From NCBI GenBank assembly GCA_947034885.2, contig OX344750.2:4464001-4528000 (forward strand): 64,000 bases of DNA, given 5' to 3'. A model generated the notes under the pieces. It was given only the letters and a program-made list of their open reading frames with translations, was not told the DNA's origin and made no database searches. Below, piece by piece: positions 35,083 to 46,725 of the stretch; the stretch's first letter is position 1, and every line of letters begins with the position of its first letter. The translations under genes were made by a program, and so were the position numbers. The stretch comes from Thuidium tamariscinum (lineage: Eukaryota > Streptophyta > Bryopsida > Hypnales > Thuidiaceae).

Positions 35083-35780
35083 GCACAATAGTGCTTGCAT
35101 AGTATTGTAACATTTGCGGAAAGCAATTTCTAGAAGACATTTCAAAATTTTGTGACACTTGTGGCAAGAAGAGACTAGAAGAGGAAGTTGTGAAAGAGAA
35201 TTTAGTGGTGAAATATGAGGGAAGCATGAGAGGTCCTCTTGCTCGAGTTGCACTGAAGATAAAAATCTGTAGATACTCTTTCCTACACTCAAGTTTTTGC
35301 TTTTCCTGTTTATCAAAATAATACAAAAAATATAGAAAGAGAGATATACTAGATGCAAATATGGGCATTCAACATAGAATTTTGTTAGACAATTATGAAA
35401 AAGTTAAAAAATGGTTAAAAGATGCACAAGTAGCTAAGAAATTGCCACAAGGACCTTTCAATTTAGAAGAGCAAAGATTGCAAAAGAAATTAAGACAAGT
35501 AATAATGGAAAATTGTAGAAAATTGTAAGAAATCCAATTAGATAACAAGAATCACAAATGAGATGAAATGAAAATCTACAAATATTTGAAACACCATTTT
35601 TTTCAATACTTAAAAAGAAAAAAAATTGTAGAGAAGTTGAGAACAAATGAAGTGAATGAGGTAGAGGAATTACTTGAAGTAAGGAACAATAGTCTAATAG
35701 AAGACAATAGGACTTTATTCTTGATGAACGTAGTTAAAGGTATAGAGATGCTAGAAGCAACGGTATGTGGTGAAGAATAA
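35083..35780 (+). pseudogene. Unidentified broken gene: zinc-ribbon-like pair and charged helical segment
   Basis: Two stretches read as protein in the plus strand. From about 35107 one frame has two CxxC pairs (CNICGKQFL...CDTCGKKRLE) followed by charged residues, and runs to a stop near 35320. From about 35391 another frame reads DNYEKVKKWLKDAQ and FNLEEQRLQKKLRQVIMENC, is cut by stops near 35526 and 35559, then continues as the open frame 35568-35780 rich in Glu, Lys, Leu and Asn. The amphipathic, Lys/Glu-rich texture differs from the random frames around it. I do not recognise the family. It could be a captured gene fragment or a transposon accessory gene. No start codon fits the first block. 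Confidence 0.35.
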
Positions 35781-36859
35781 ATACATATACTTTAAGTAAA
35801 GCCACATCAAAGTATTGAAGATGACAAATCTTTTTTGTTGGTGGTACTACCTTACCAATTACCTACTATTGATGTATGAGAAAGCATTTGAAGAAGGTGA
35901 TTGAAGAAGTAATTGCAAGAGTCACTTCAAAACTATTTAAAGTAGGCTATCAAAAATAGAATATGAATAAACAAGTTAAGGAGGTGGCAAAGTACTACTG
36001 CAAGCAATCTTTGGTAATACATGCTAAATCTCCCTAAAGACCTTTACATTGTAGTCAAATATGAATATGGTTTTGTAGGTTTTGATAAATGTTAATTTCT
36101 CAAGAGCCACTAGTAAATTTGAATTCATAGTAGCTTTTCTTTCCCTATTTCTCTATATAGTATACAATTTTTCTTCAACTTGCTTCACATGACCATGAGC
36201 TTGTGAATTCATCATAGAGTCTTAACTATTTTAGTTGAGATAGTTAACAGTAGTAATTCACAATTGTACATTAATTGTAAGCAACTAACGTTACTTTTAC
36301 CTTAAATTTCTTGCATGCATGACTCTTGTCTTTGAAAAATATGAAAGGACAAGGGAGAAACTTACAACTTAATTCTATGTCAATTAAGAAAATGATAATA
36401 AGATTAAAAATACGTAAGAAAAAATAAAATGTCAAATTTTGGCATTTTTTATGCATATTAGGTTCTAAACATTAATCACTTAATCGTTGCTTTGCCTTTT
36501 AAGTTGAAATTTGTCTAAAATATCATGAATTTATTTTACCTTGAGATAATGGAAGGATTTTGTTGAACCAATTACAACAAATTTGTATGCCTAGAGTATA
36601 CTTAATATCTTTATTGTCAATCATAATAAAAACAACTATATAGTAATGGAAGACTACTACCTTGTGAATATAGAATCTATAAGCCCATGAGCTTAAGAGT
36701 TTGTATTATAGACACATTTTCTAGTTACAAGTGTTTATGTAAAAGGTACATATGTTATAAACTCTTTTCATGATATTAGTGTACTTATGTTATCAATATA
36801 TATATTATATACACCTTCAAATGGTTGTGAGTGTATACCTACAACTAGATTCAAGGCTC

Positions 36860-38110
36860 GTAGACTCATGTTTATATATTCACATTCTAACTTCATTGCA
36901 CATAGCAATGCTTTTATGGCACATAAAAAGTTAACATCATTTGAAATAAAGATTTAGTCACCACTATGTAATTCAAAAAGTATTAAAAATGAATGTTACT
37001 GTTTGACATAAACATTTGTATCAGATTTACAACAAATAAAGCTTTGACTTAATAAAAAGTTGAGGTCTTCTTAGCAATTATGGACACATTGCTTGAGGCT
37101 GTAGAAAGACTTCAATAACTATCACACTTTGTATTCATTAACAATTGCTGAAAAAACTTTTAGGTTGGATGATATACATAACTTCTTTATAAAGTCTTTT
37201 CACAAATGCTCTTGTTACTTCTATCTAATAGATCTCACAATCATGAAGAGTTACAAAAGTCAATAAAAATTGTAGAAATTTCATTTTTATGATGGGTGAA
37301 TAAGTGCCAGCATAATCGGCAATGGTGACTTCTTGAAAAAATCTTCAAACTACACAATAAGCTTTACAAAGAACAAGAGTACTTTTAAAATTATATTTGC
37401 AACAATAAATTCACTTTGTGCTCACATTGAGTGATTTAGTGGTAGATTGACTAATTTCTAAGTGCAATTTTGCAACAAAGAATTATATTCATTGTTTGTA
37501 ACATCTTGCCAATGATGGGCATTTGCAATTGAGAAAAAAAGTTTATATAGTGGTTGGCTTATTCAAGGTAGCCATTGAAAAACATAAATTTTTTTTCATT
37601 GTGTACTTGATCAAATATTATATCCTTTTATTTATATGAGAAGAAGTTTGCAAGGATAAAGAGGTTGTAAGATGTTATACACTTGCACATGATATTGTTG
37701 ATGAATACTCAATCGTTCAGTTTTATATGATGGAGGGTTATGATTTTGTTTCTAAGTAGAAAAATATGGTTTTAAAGATGTTTCATCATATGGCAAGTTT
37801 AGTTACAAATATGAATCCAGGTTAAAAGTGGTAGACTCTTTGGATTGATAATTGTAGGTGGTCTAAGACAAAAATGGGGATCATTACCTTATTCAAGATT
37901 CTCAAGTATTGAAGGTTAAGTATTGAATGTTAAGTAAGTTTGATTTAAAAAAGGTTCTCTAAAAAAGCATATATCATGGTTGAAATTTTTTTTGTTAGTA
38001 TCAGAATTATATAATTGGTAGCCTTTAAAACCAATTGATTTTCTATAGCTATCAAATATACATCTCAATATTTTGATTTCAAGTTTCTTGAATTTCTCAT
38101 GAAGAATATA
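36860..38110 (-). pseudogene. Copia linker and reverse transcriptase remnants (minus-strand element)
   Basis: The linker reads KFKKLEIKILRCIF and GFKGYQLYNSDTNKK (about 38100-38000). The RT N-terminal part reads AHHWQDVTNNEYNSLLQN near 37480. The RT core reads LLKSFYSLKQ, then DLNFLLSQSFICCKSDTNVY near 37100-37000. The YVDD catalytic motif is not intact. Several frameshifts and stops. Confidence 0.75.
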
Positions 38111-38214
38111 ACAAGAACTATATCATTTTTCTAAAAATTGTTAGTGATTTAATTTTGGTTTGAATTTATTTCATAATTCATACAGAATTGTCTAATGAAG
38201 TACATAACATCCTA

Positions 38215-38640
38215 TAGCAGTGAGGCTGATTGCCTCCCACCCAACGAAATGGTGTGGAATATTCCACACCATTTCATCCAAGAAGATGAGATGGTGTGGA
38301 TTATTCCACATCAAAATCAGTAACTACTGATATATATTTCAGGCATATTGAAATTGTCAAATGATCATTTTCACTTAGCTAGGCAGGTGCGAGAGTTACA
38401 AGCATGTTGAATTTGTTAAATGATACGTAATTTTTACTTAGCTAGCTAGTGTCATGGTTACAAGCATGTCAAAATTGTCAGATGATAATTAATTTTCACT
38501 TAGCTAGCCAAGTGCTCGGGTCACAACAAAAGAATTAATTGCAAAACAAATATTTTTTTTATCATACTTTAATCCTCCATCTGGATGTTTATTGGGATGA
38601 GACCTTCAGAGAGGGAAAGGCACCCTCTCTGAAGGTTATT
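38215..38640. repeat. Insertion in Copia: perfect 30-bp palindrome, 3x62-bp tandem repeat, short hairpin
   Basis: GAAATGGTGTGGAAT and its exact complement meet at 38260/38261 (palindrome 38246-38275). A second, imperfect copy is at about 38290-38312. Three tandem units of 59-62 bp follow (38343-38401, 38402-38463, 38464-38525), each starting GCAT and containing CACTTAGCTAG or CTTAGCTAG. At 38602-38636 a 14-bp stem (ACCTTCAGAGAGGG) pairs perfectly around AAAGGCA. It interrupts the minus-strand Copia between integrase and linker, so it may be one small inserted element. Confidence 0.75.
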
Positions 38641-38679
38641 GAATGTTATGTACATGTGTAGAAAAACAATTTTGTAAAT

Positions 38680-39720
38680 AACAAGTTGTATGAAGGGCTT
38701 TAACCTCAAGAAAATTGTAAAGTTGAGTAGATTTTAGTATGCTATAAGCAAATTCAACTAAGTATTTATTATGAAATTCAAAAAGACCAATTGTGTAGGG
38801 TCATATAGATTAATAAATTGTCTTTCAATTCTATAGTTAGTGCTTACAAAATCTTATAAATTTAATTTAGCAAAATTTTCTTCTATTGTTTGAAGAAAGC
38901 AACAATATTCTTTTGTTGATTTGATTTCAACAAGACTTTTGAAGTAATGAAATTTTTGTAAAGCATGTGATTTTTTTTATAGATAATAAATAAAAATTAA
39001 ATGGAAGTAGTCATCTACAAAAAATATATAAAGTAAAAAGTTCTCCCTGAAAAAAGGCATGTGCATAAGACCCCAAAGGTTGGTATGTACAAGAACAAGT
39101 AATTCAATGGCTCAAGTAGTAAGATATGAAGATTTTGTAAGTTTGCTAAAGATACAACTTTTACAACATGACAAGGTTGATTTGATCTTTAATAATCTAT
39201 GAACTAAAGAATATGATATGCATGAAATATGTTATAGTAAAATAAATAGATATTGGTTTGATTCATATTCCAGAAGAATATATGATTCTTGTTTTTTCAA
39301 AATTATTTTTGATTTGCTCATTAAATGTTGATGAAATGGTCTTTATAATATATTGATCATAATTAAATATAACAACAATATTGTTGGTACTTTTTTTTGA
39401 AACATTGATAGAAGATTCTTTATCAAATAAGAAATATAGTGAACATCAAGAATTGTTAAGGATTAGTGAGTTTGGAGGCACAAGAGAATTGAATTGTATC
39501 CAATAGCACTATGTATGTTATTATGAGTATAATCACCAATAATGATAATTTGGGGTGACATTATATTCCCAAAATAATTATTGTAATAGAGATATATATT
39601 GACTAGCTCCAAAATTGAGGTATCAAGACTTAGAAATTGAAAGTAGAGTTGAAATGGTTGAAAATAAATACAACGTGTGTTCATTGTTGATACAAGATTT
39701 TGAAAATTTGGCTTGATTTT
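38680..39720 (-). pseudogene. Copia protease and integrase remnants (minus-strand element)
   Basis: The protease-end region reads SPQIIIIGDYTHNNI and later SLTILDVHYISYLIKNLLS (about 39700-39400). The integrase reads CCKSCIFSKLTKSS, then ELLVLVHTNLWGLM (about 39190-39060), and after a gap FEFHNKYLVEFAYSILKS near 38780. In the HTDLCGP-type motif the catalytic Asp is replaced by Asn. Frames change several times, so it is a decayed copy. Confidence 0.75.
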
Positions 39721-40399
39721 GTTTCCTCTTGCAACAATTAAGAGTATTGTAGTCTAGAATGCCAAAGTAGTTGGAGATTATAGGTGACAGAAAAGAATTT
39801 TTTTTGAACATTCGAGAAAACTTTAGGTCATAAAAGAGTTGTTTTTGTACATGAAAATGTGTAATACTTGAAATTACCAACCCAAAGTGGGTCACATAGA
39901 ATTCTATGAGTGAAAGGTAGCTTATGTACCCTATTGCATTTTTGATAAGAAAATTATTATCTTATTATTTAATCTATTGTATTTTCAAATCTAAAAAAAA
40001 CTATAATCGTTCTTTATAGGGCATAGATTTTTTTGTAATGTAATGAAAGATGGTGAAAAGATGGATTTCTAAAAGAATACTAAGTAATTAAAAAAAATTG
40101 ACATAGAACACATTTGATTGTGTAGTATTAGACTTGGATAAATTCATTGAATTTTGGTGCACATTATTGGAATTTTTTTTATTTTAAAAATTTACAATTC
40201 CATCTTGAATGGTAACAAAGGCACACTATGAATCTCAGAAGACAATGAGTAATAAATTTACTTGTATAGTAGTGAATATACATCTTGAAATAGTAGCCTT
40301 TTAGAGAATAAATTGTCATAGTTCCAAGAAAATTATAACATCATCAAATTCATGCATTTGCAAGTGGTATATTTGTTTATAAGGATGAACTTATTAATA

Positions 40400-40703
40400 T
40401 GCTTTGTTAGATTTTTCATAGAGTTGTTTAATATAGTCTCATACAACTTGAGATGTTGTGAATGAGTCTAGGGAGGTTAATTGCTTTTCACTATAGTAAA
40501 AAAAAAATATATCTAAACAAGCTTTCAAATCCTTCAACTTTTAGATTGTGAAGCATCTATGATCATTAGAATCAAAAACAACTTCAATGCCTTTGATGAA
40601 GCAAATAAGAAGCATCTCAATCTTAATGCTCCATCTTGCATAATTCCTTGCATTAAGAAGTAGGATATTATAACCTTGAGGGGTAGAACTAATAGTAGTT
40701 GAA
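40400..40703 (-). pseudogene. Copia gag, N-terminal part (minus-strand element)
   Basis: The minus strand reads TSTTISSTPQGYN then LLNARNYARWSIKIEMLLI, matching the usual Copia gag opening (a Ser/Thr-rich start, then NYxxWSIKMxxLL). Stops appear within about 60 codons. The normal initiator ATG is not present at the junction. Confidence 0.75.
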
Positions 40704-40704
40704 G

Positions 40705-40861
40705 TTGTGACTAGAATAAGGAAATTTAATTTTTAATTTAATTTGTGAAAGGTATTAATGAATATATTACAAATTATATTCACTCCTCTAAATTGTTAGA
40801 AGAATTAGCAATAGTTGGATTAATTTATAATAATGAAGACAAGGTGGAGACACTATTAGCA
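40705..40861 (+). pseudogene. Copia gag, 5' fragment (plus-strand element)
   Basis: Reads KGINEYITNYIHSSKLLEEL and NNEDKVETLLA, the usual Copia gag pattern (V.EY...I..L...LA.....DED.V..LL). It ends at 40861 where the LINE begins; the sequence that would continue it resumes at about 43443 (TTTCCTTGAATCCTATGAA). The N-terminal hundred or so residues are missing. Confidence 0.75.
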
Positions 40862-43381
40862 AGACACTATTTTTTTTTAGTGCAAGAATCGATGCATTAT
40901 GCCGAGAGATCGGGACAGGATTTAGTGTTATTATTGTTAGACTTTGAAAAAGCCTATGATAGACTGTCTTGGTCATTTCTGAAAGAGGTTATGGAAAAAA
41001 GGGGTTTTGACCCCGACTTTATTCGGAGCGTGATATCAATGTATAAAAACCCTTCCTCCTCAGTCATCGTGAATGGGGAAATTGGGGGAACTTTCGACCT
41101 CCAAAGATCAGTTAGACAGGGATGTCCGTTAGCCCCTTACCTGTTCATAATAGCCTTCGATACCTTAGGTTTCATGCTGAAGAACCCCAAATATGGAGTT
41201 CAAGGCTTTAAGCTCTCGGACGGAAAAAACGTCACGGATGCATCTTTCGCAGATGACGCTTCGTTTTATCTCCTAGGCTCAGTCAGTAATCTGAACAAAG
41301 CAGCGCTAGTACTCGAATTATATTGTTTAGCTTTGGGGTCGAAAGTGAATTGGAAAAAAACTTCGGCTATATAGGCCTCCAAGAGGCCGCGGCACTTCGA
41401 GTGGGGCCAGAATCTGGGCTTATTTTGGGTACCGGAAGAGGAAGGCGTTCGCTATCTAGGGCCCTTGGTTGGCTTTCGTTTACATAAGGATGCTAATACA
41501 ACTCTTTTGCCAAATTCGTTAAAGAAAAAACTTAGGTCGTGGGCTGCCAAGACTATATCCCAAGCAGGGCGAGTTCTGATTTGTAATCAAGTTCTCTTAG
41601 CCACGTGTTGGTATACAACAGCATGATGTGGGATATTACCAAGGATTTTCGATAAAATTAGATCCCTGATCACGCACTATTTATGGACGGGGAGAGATGA
41701 GGGCAGAACTGCGGCACGAGTTAGGTGGACGACGTGTACTCAGCCGATTACAGAAGGAGGATTAGGGCTTATTGACCCATTCATACAGACCCAAGCTCTT
41801 TTAGCAAAGTTGGTAATTAGGAGCCTCACCCCCAGTTCTGAACCTTGGAAGAGTCTGCTCAGAGACAGGATAATGCACGGCAGACCCCTAGGAGATGCCA
41901 AATGGCACCAATCACACTCGTGGCTACTTTTCAGCGAAGGGATTAAAAAGGAGGATCATTCTCCTTTGATAGTTGCATGTCTGAAAGCCTTTATCTCGAT
42001 TAGGGGAAATCTGATTCAGAGGAACCCGGAAATTATCAGTGAAATCCTACGGCAATCCCTGTTTGGGAACCCAATGATTTTAGAAGCAGAAAATACCACG
42101 CTAGGTCTAGGCCCAAACGTAGGTTTCCATTTATGGGCCCGAGGAGGGATTTGCACGGTGGGAGACCTCTGGGATGAAGAGAGAGCAGACTGGATCTCAG
42201 CAGCGGAGATCCAGCAGAAATTGCCGAGGAGAGGAGTGGTAATCGAAAAAAGAGCCTTCAAGAGAAGGAAAGCCATATCGCACATTCCTTGGGAACCGAG
42301 ATCATTTCCGGTTTACAGGCCTTTAGAGTGGGTGGTTAGTGAGGATGACCAGAAAGTGTACTTAATTCAAAAAAGGAGGGACCAGTCAGAAGAATGTATA
42401 GCCTTCGAAGCCAAAGCAGGCTCGGAATTGCTTACTAGGGCGCAGATAGAGGGTCACGCCGTGAAAGGGAGAAGACATCCAGTTAGGGTGATCCGTTGGG
42501 ATTCAGGGAGAAAAACATTCGGGGAATGCAATCCAGACATTCCTCCCGAGAGACCAGACTCATTATGGCACTTCCAGAGAGCAACCATCAAAGACATCCC
42601 TTGGGATCCAGGAGAGTGGTCATGGAGACCGGTAGGCAGGGTCGGGAGTGCACCCTTCTATGGGTATATGGTCCGCAGAGGATATACAATGGGGCTGCAG
42701 AAGAAGGAGGATATATCAATTGGAATGCAGGAATTAATCAGACAAGGATTAACTCTAGAGCAAAGGAAAAACACCTTTCGTTTACTTTGGCATCAAGCTA
42801 GACCGAGGAAGCCAGCCATATTGCTTTCGCAAATTCTCAACAGGGGCATCGTTATAGGAGAATGGCTCTCGTGGAGAGTCCCAACCGCGAGTCACAGCTG
42901 CCCGAGCTGCGGATACAGGATGGAAACGGCGAAGCATCTGTTTTGGGAATGCAAATTCGCCAAAGAAATCTGGAGCAAATTTGGACTTTTTAGCGCACCC
43001 TATGACATACCTAGACTTAGACACTTTCAGGACATGTTATTAGGGAGAACGAGTAGAAACAGTGATTTTAAAGTAGATAAATATGTTTATGATTATCAGC
43101 TGTGGGATCTATTTAGATCCTTTGTCATTTGGCACCTCTGGGTGGAACGTTGTAATTCAAAGTATGGCACCCTGGACTTCAGCGCGAGGAGAGTTCTGAA
43201 GGCGGCCTGGTCGTCAGTCATCCATGCTGGGATGGCTATTCACAAGGACATTAGTGTTAGAATTAAAAATCGTGAGAAACTTGAGTCGATTAGGAAACGG
43301 TTTGAGGCCCTCTGGGCCCCCGTGTTCTGTCACCCTGGGGTTCGTATGTGGAACTTTAAAACTCCTGAACTCTTAATGTAA
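40862..43381 (+). pseudogene. LINE ORF2: reverse transcriptase and C-terminal zinc-binding domain
   Basis: A single frame runs from the insertion point to the TAA at 43379-43381, broken only by TAG at 41372-41374 and TGA at 41624-41626. RT landmarks: DLVLLLLDFEKAYDRLSW, GEIGGTFDLQRSVRQGCPLA, and FADD within ASFADDASFYLL. The C-terminal third has the zf-RVT pattern: SCPSCGYRMETAKHLFWEC at 42896-42953. Upstream is the conserved GGLGLIDP block. Nothing else is shifted or lost apart from the truncated 5' part, so this copy is much younger than its Copia host. The first 39 codons of the open frame 40745-41374 belong to Copia gag, not to the LINE. Confidence 0.9.
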
Positions 43382-43440
43382 TTGCTTGTGTTGGTATTCA
43401 AGGGGCCCTGCGCCCCGCCCAACCTCTTTTGGCTTTCACA
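40862..43440 (+). mobile_element. 5'-truncated LINE (L1-type) inserted in Copia gag
   Basis: About 2.58 kb of distinctly GC-richer sequence carrying only the 3' two-thirds of ORF2 and a short tail; endonuclease and the start of RT are missing, the usual 5' truncation. It splits the gag frame of the plus-strand Copia: ...TTAGCAAG before and CAAGTTTCCTTG after, so CAAG may be the remains of a target duplication. No long poly(A) tail remains. The tail has the GC-rich word GGGGCCCTGCGCCCC at 43402-43416. Confidence 0.88.
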
Positions 43441-43920
43441 ACAAGTTTCCTTGAATCCTATGAAATCAATGTTTTATCCTTAACTATCACAATACCATTG
43501 ACGGTGGAGGATGTTATTTCTAAAATTAAACATGAAGAATTGTGATGGAAGAAGATTGGAACATCCACTAGCCATTGAGATGTATCACAAGCATTTTGGA
43601 CAGGTAAAAAATCTCTTAAAAATCAAAGATATTCTAACTCCGATAATAATAGCTATTCCAAAGCGCAAGCAAGTACTCATAAAGGTATTTCTAAATATGA
43701 ATCAGATTCAAGTCATTCAACAGAAACAATCCTTCAATAATGGGTTCTACGCCTAGTTGCCTAGTTCTTCCAAACAATGTATGTCTTTTCATTTAATCCA
43801 TCAAGATTTTCAACACCCATATAAAAAGAAAAGTCTTTGCAACTATTGCAAGCTCCATGGTTATTACAAAAGGGATTGTCAAAAATATCTTTCTGATTTG
43901 TAGTGAAGTAAGATCTCTTC
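43441..43920 (+). pseudogene. Copia gag, 3' part with zinc knuckle
   Basis: After the LINE the gag frame resumes with LTITIPLTVEDVISKIKHEE and passes a Ser/Asn-rich linker to a CCHC knuckle, CNYCKLHGYYKRDC, at 43838-43879. In the usual CX2CX4HX4C spacing the His position is Tyr (H lies three residues earlier), so the zinc site may be damaged. Stops and a frame change are present. Confidence 0.8.
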
Positions 43921-43979
43921 TGGTCAATTGCCTCAATCTCCAAAAAAAAATAGCATTTGTTAGAGTTGTTTGTATAACA

Positions 43980-45150
43980 ATTAAAATTTTAAATGATCCT
44001 ATGCTTATCAATGATTGATTGGTATCTTGATTTTGGAGCAACCCACCATCTTACTTATCATCGTGAATTGTTTATCAATTATTATTCTATTTATCTAAGA
44101 AAATTTGTATATCTTGACAATAATACTATATAAGAAATTTACAGATATGGCTCAATTAAAATTATACTTGTTAATGGTGAAGAGATGACACTTACAAGTA
44201 TATATCACGTTCTTGGTTTAACTCAATATTTAATTTTTGTGTGGAAGTTGACTAAATTTTGTTGTAAAGTCACATTTTTATAAGATGATGCACTATTATA
44301 TAATGCCCATGGTGTACTTACAACATTAATTCAACCTAAAAAAGAAGGCTTTTATTTGTTATGCAACACTAAACTTTTTTTTCTTGGTATAAGTTCTCCA
44401 CCATTGGCTTTACATAACTCAATTGATTCCTCTAAAACTAATGCTCCTTCTACATTATGGCATCATCAATTTGGCCATGTCAATTTTAATAAATGATCTA
44501 CTATGCAATAATTAGAGATTGTCTATGGTTTCCCTAAACACCTTCTCTATCTTATAAATTTTTGTAAAATTTGTATGTATGGCAAACAAAATCATCAAAG
44601 ATTTCCAAAACTTGCATTGCAAGTACATATTCTACTAGAACTAGTTCATTCTAACCTTTGTGGCTTGATGCTTGGTTATTCTATTGGTGGCGCATGCTAC
44701 TTTATTACTTTTATTGATGATTATAGTAGACAAGATATTATATATTTATCAAATCGAAAATCAAAGGATATAATTAAATTTAAAGAGTACCAAATTTTTG
44801 TTGAAAATTACACAAATAATTGCATTCAAATTTTTTGCACTAATAGAACTGAGTATACATCTCAAGCCTTTTAACAATGGTGTAGAGATCATAGAGTTCT
44901 ATATCAGCTTACCACTACCTAAAGTCTACAACACAATGGAGTGGCAAAATGTAGGAATAGAATGTTGATGAAAGCTATTCAATGTGTGCTTCTAGTTACA
45001 AAATTACCATCTTCTTTTTGAGGTGAGGCCATCATGACCGCTAACCATATACAAAATTGTTTGACAACAAAAGCTCTTCTCAACAAAAGTCCATTTGAAT
45101 TGTAGATTAGTCAAAAACCAACTATGCAATAGTTTTGTATTTTTGGCTTG
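43980..45150 (+). pseudogene. Copia protease and integrase remnants (plus-strand element)
   Basis: Protease begins WYLDFGATHHLTYHRELF at 44020; the catalytic D(S/T)G is DFG here. Pre-integrase LWHHQFGHVNFNK is at about 44453, CKICMYGK at about 44561, then ELVHSNLCGLM and CYFITFIDDYSR. The first catalytic Asp of the HTDLCGP motif is Asn. Later blocks (ANHIQNCLTTKALLNKSPFE) follow to about 45145, where the sequence is interrupted and resumes at about 48200. The longest intact frame is 44575-44874. Confidence 0.82.
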
Positions 45151-45677
45151 GGAGGTGCAATGAATGAAAGCATTAGAAATATACATCCAAACAAATAAAT
45201 AATTGGTCAAAAAATTATAATTGAATTTGAAGTTATGAAGCATATGTAAAATGTGACACTTGCTTTTAAACTAATATAGAATGTGGAATAATGGGCTACA
45301 TTTTGAAAAAATTATACCTAAGATACCCCCCCTTATATTAATTTGTGGGACCTAAAGTCTTAATTAGCTACTACCTTAGGAATTTCCTAAGATCTCACTA
45401 TCAATTTTAGAAGTTAATACTTCTAATATACAACCTAGTCTAGTTGGGCTATTTGATGGTCATTTAATTTGAAAATAATAGTTCAGTATTTGCCATCGGC
45501 TTGTTCCAATTAGGCTATCTAATGGTCATCTGATTAATTTGGGGCTCCAACATCCATCTAGTCTGGAGCTATAGTTGTCGATCATATTTAAGGGTGGCAT
45601 TGAACGAGCTCGTAGAAAAGTTCAAGTGATGCAATGGAGTGAATGAAGTTGATTCAGTGGCTTAGTATTTTTTTGTG

Positions 45678-46436
45678 ATTGATTGCAAGAAACACTTTAG
45701 GTTTCTGGCTCAAAAACGTTGTTTTTGGACATAATACTAGTAGGACTACGCGATCCTAACAGTACAGTGTGTTTGACATGCTCTTACAAATCTCAACCGT
45801 CAATTTTGAGCATTTACAAATCTGGGCCGTCAGTTTAGTACTATGTAGTACTATACAATACAATGCAATACTATACAATATTACAAACTACTACAAAGTA
45901 CTTCACAGGCCATACGGAGCAAAAAATAGCAAAAAAAGGGTCTGTGGACCTTTTTATTTTTAATAATTCAAAAAAATATTCAAAAAAATTCTAAACAAAA
46001 TTTTACTCACATTGCAACAAAAAATTCCTCTAGGAATTTTTTCCCCTCTTCGTAGCATTTGTACAAAGGAAGGTCACTTTGATCCCATGTGGACAATAGA
46101 AATTTTACTATTTTCATAAAAACTCATGGCCAATCATTAAAATGTTAGTAGACCTCCAACTTGTCCAATTTGTATCTTAAAATTTGGATTTTTGAGTCAA
46201 AAATAGGACTAAAAACCCCTAAAATAGCCAAGGTAGACAACCAATTGGAGGAAGTTTAAAAATAGTAAACTAATTTTGAAAAAATTGAAAAAATTACACA
46301 ACATATAAAACTTTTGTGTGCACCTTCAATCCAAATTTCAAGTCAAAAGGGCAAAAAATGCAAAATTTATGAGCAAAAAACTACCAGTAGAGGTGAAGGG
46401 GATAAAAAAAAGGACAAGTGTTTCTTGCAATCACCC
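45678..46436. mobile_element. Inverted-repeat element, GCAAGAAACAC family, member 3
   Basis: A 759-bp element ending ATTGATTGCAAGAAACACTT and the complement of GGGTGATTGCAAGAAACACT. It is flanked by TTGTG on both sides (45673-45677 and 46437-46441). The interior includes TACTATACAATA-type short repeats (45839-45900) and is non-coding. Confidence 0.75.
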
Positions 46437-46725
46437 TTGTGCTGTGTGTTTTTTGGGGTGCCCTAAACTATAACTAAGTTTGCCATTGTGATTTTCGGCT
46501 TTCTTCTCTTTGATCATCTAAAAGTCAAACCAAAATCCAAAACCTTGATGTTGCACTCATGTGGTTCCAAGATAAGCAAACTTTCTTTTCTTTTCTGAAA
46601 GCCTTGGAAGCCTAATGCAGCATTTCTCTTCCTTTAGTTTTGTGGCTTGTAGTAGATAATTGTCTTGCTGTGTAGTTGATTGATGTATGCTTTTTTTTGT
46701 GAGTGCTTTTTTGGACTATAGGAGA

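Larger units (their letters stand above)
36860..40703 (-). mobile_element. Copia LTR retrotransposon remnant, minus strand
   Basis: Reading down from 40703, the order is gag, protease, integrase, linker and reverse transcriptase, the diagnostic Copia order (integrase before RT). Every domain carries stops and frameshifts. Neither LTR was recognised. The 5' side stops abruptly at a head-to-head junction with another Copia near 40703, and the 3' limit below 36860 is unclear. An insertion with a palindrome and a tandem repeat (38215-38640) separates integrase from linker. Confidence 0.85.

Noticed and set aside
35047..35368. Minus-strand frames of about 100 codons
   Set aside because: They overlap the plus-strand CxxC-bearing pseudogene and show only hydrophobic, composition-driven sequence.
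42016..43024. Minus-strand and alternative-frame open frames of 80-101 codons
   Set aside because: Shadows of LINE ORF2, which has clear RT and zf-RVT motifs in the plus frame starting at 40862.
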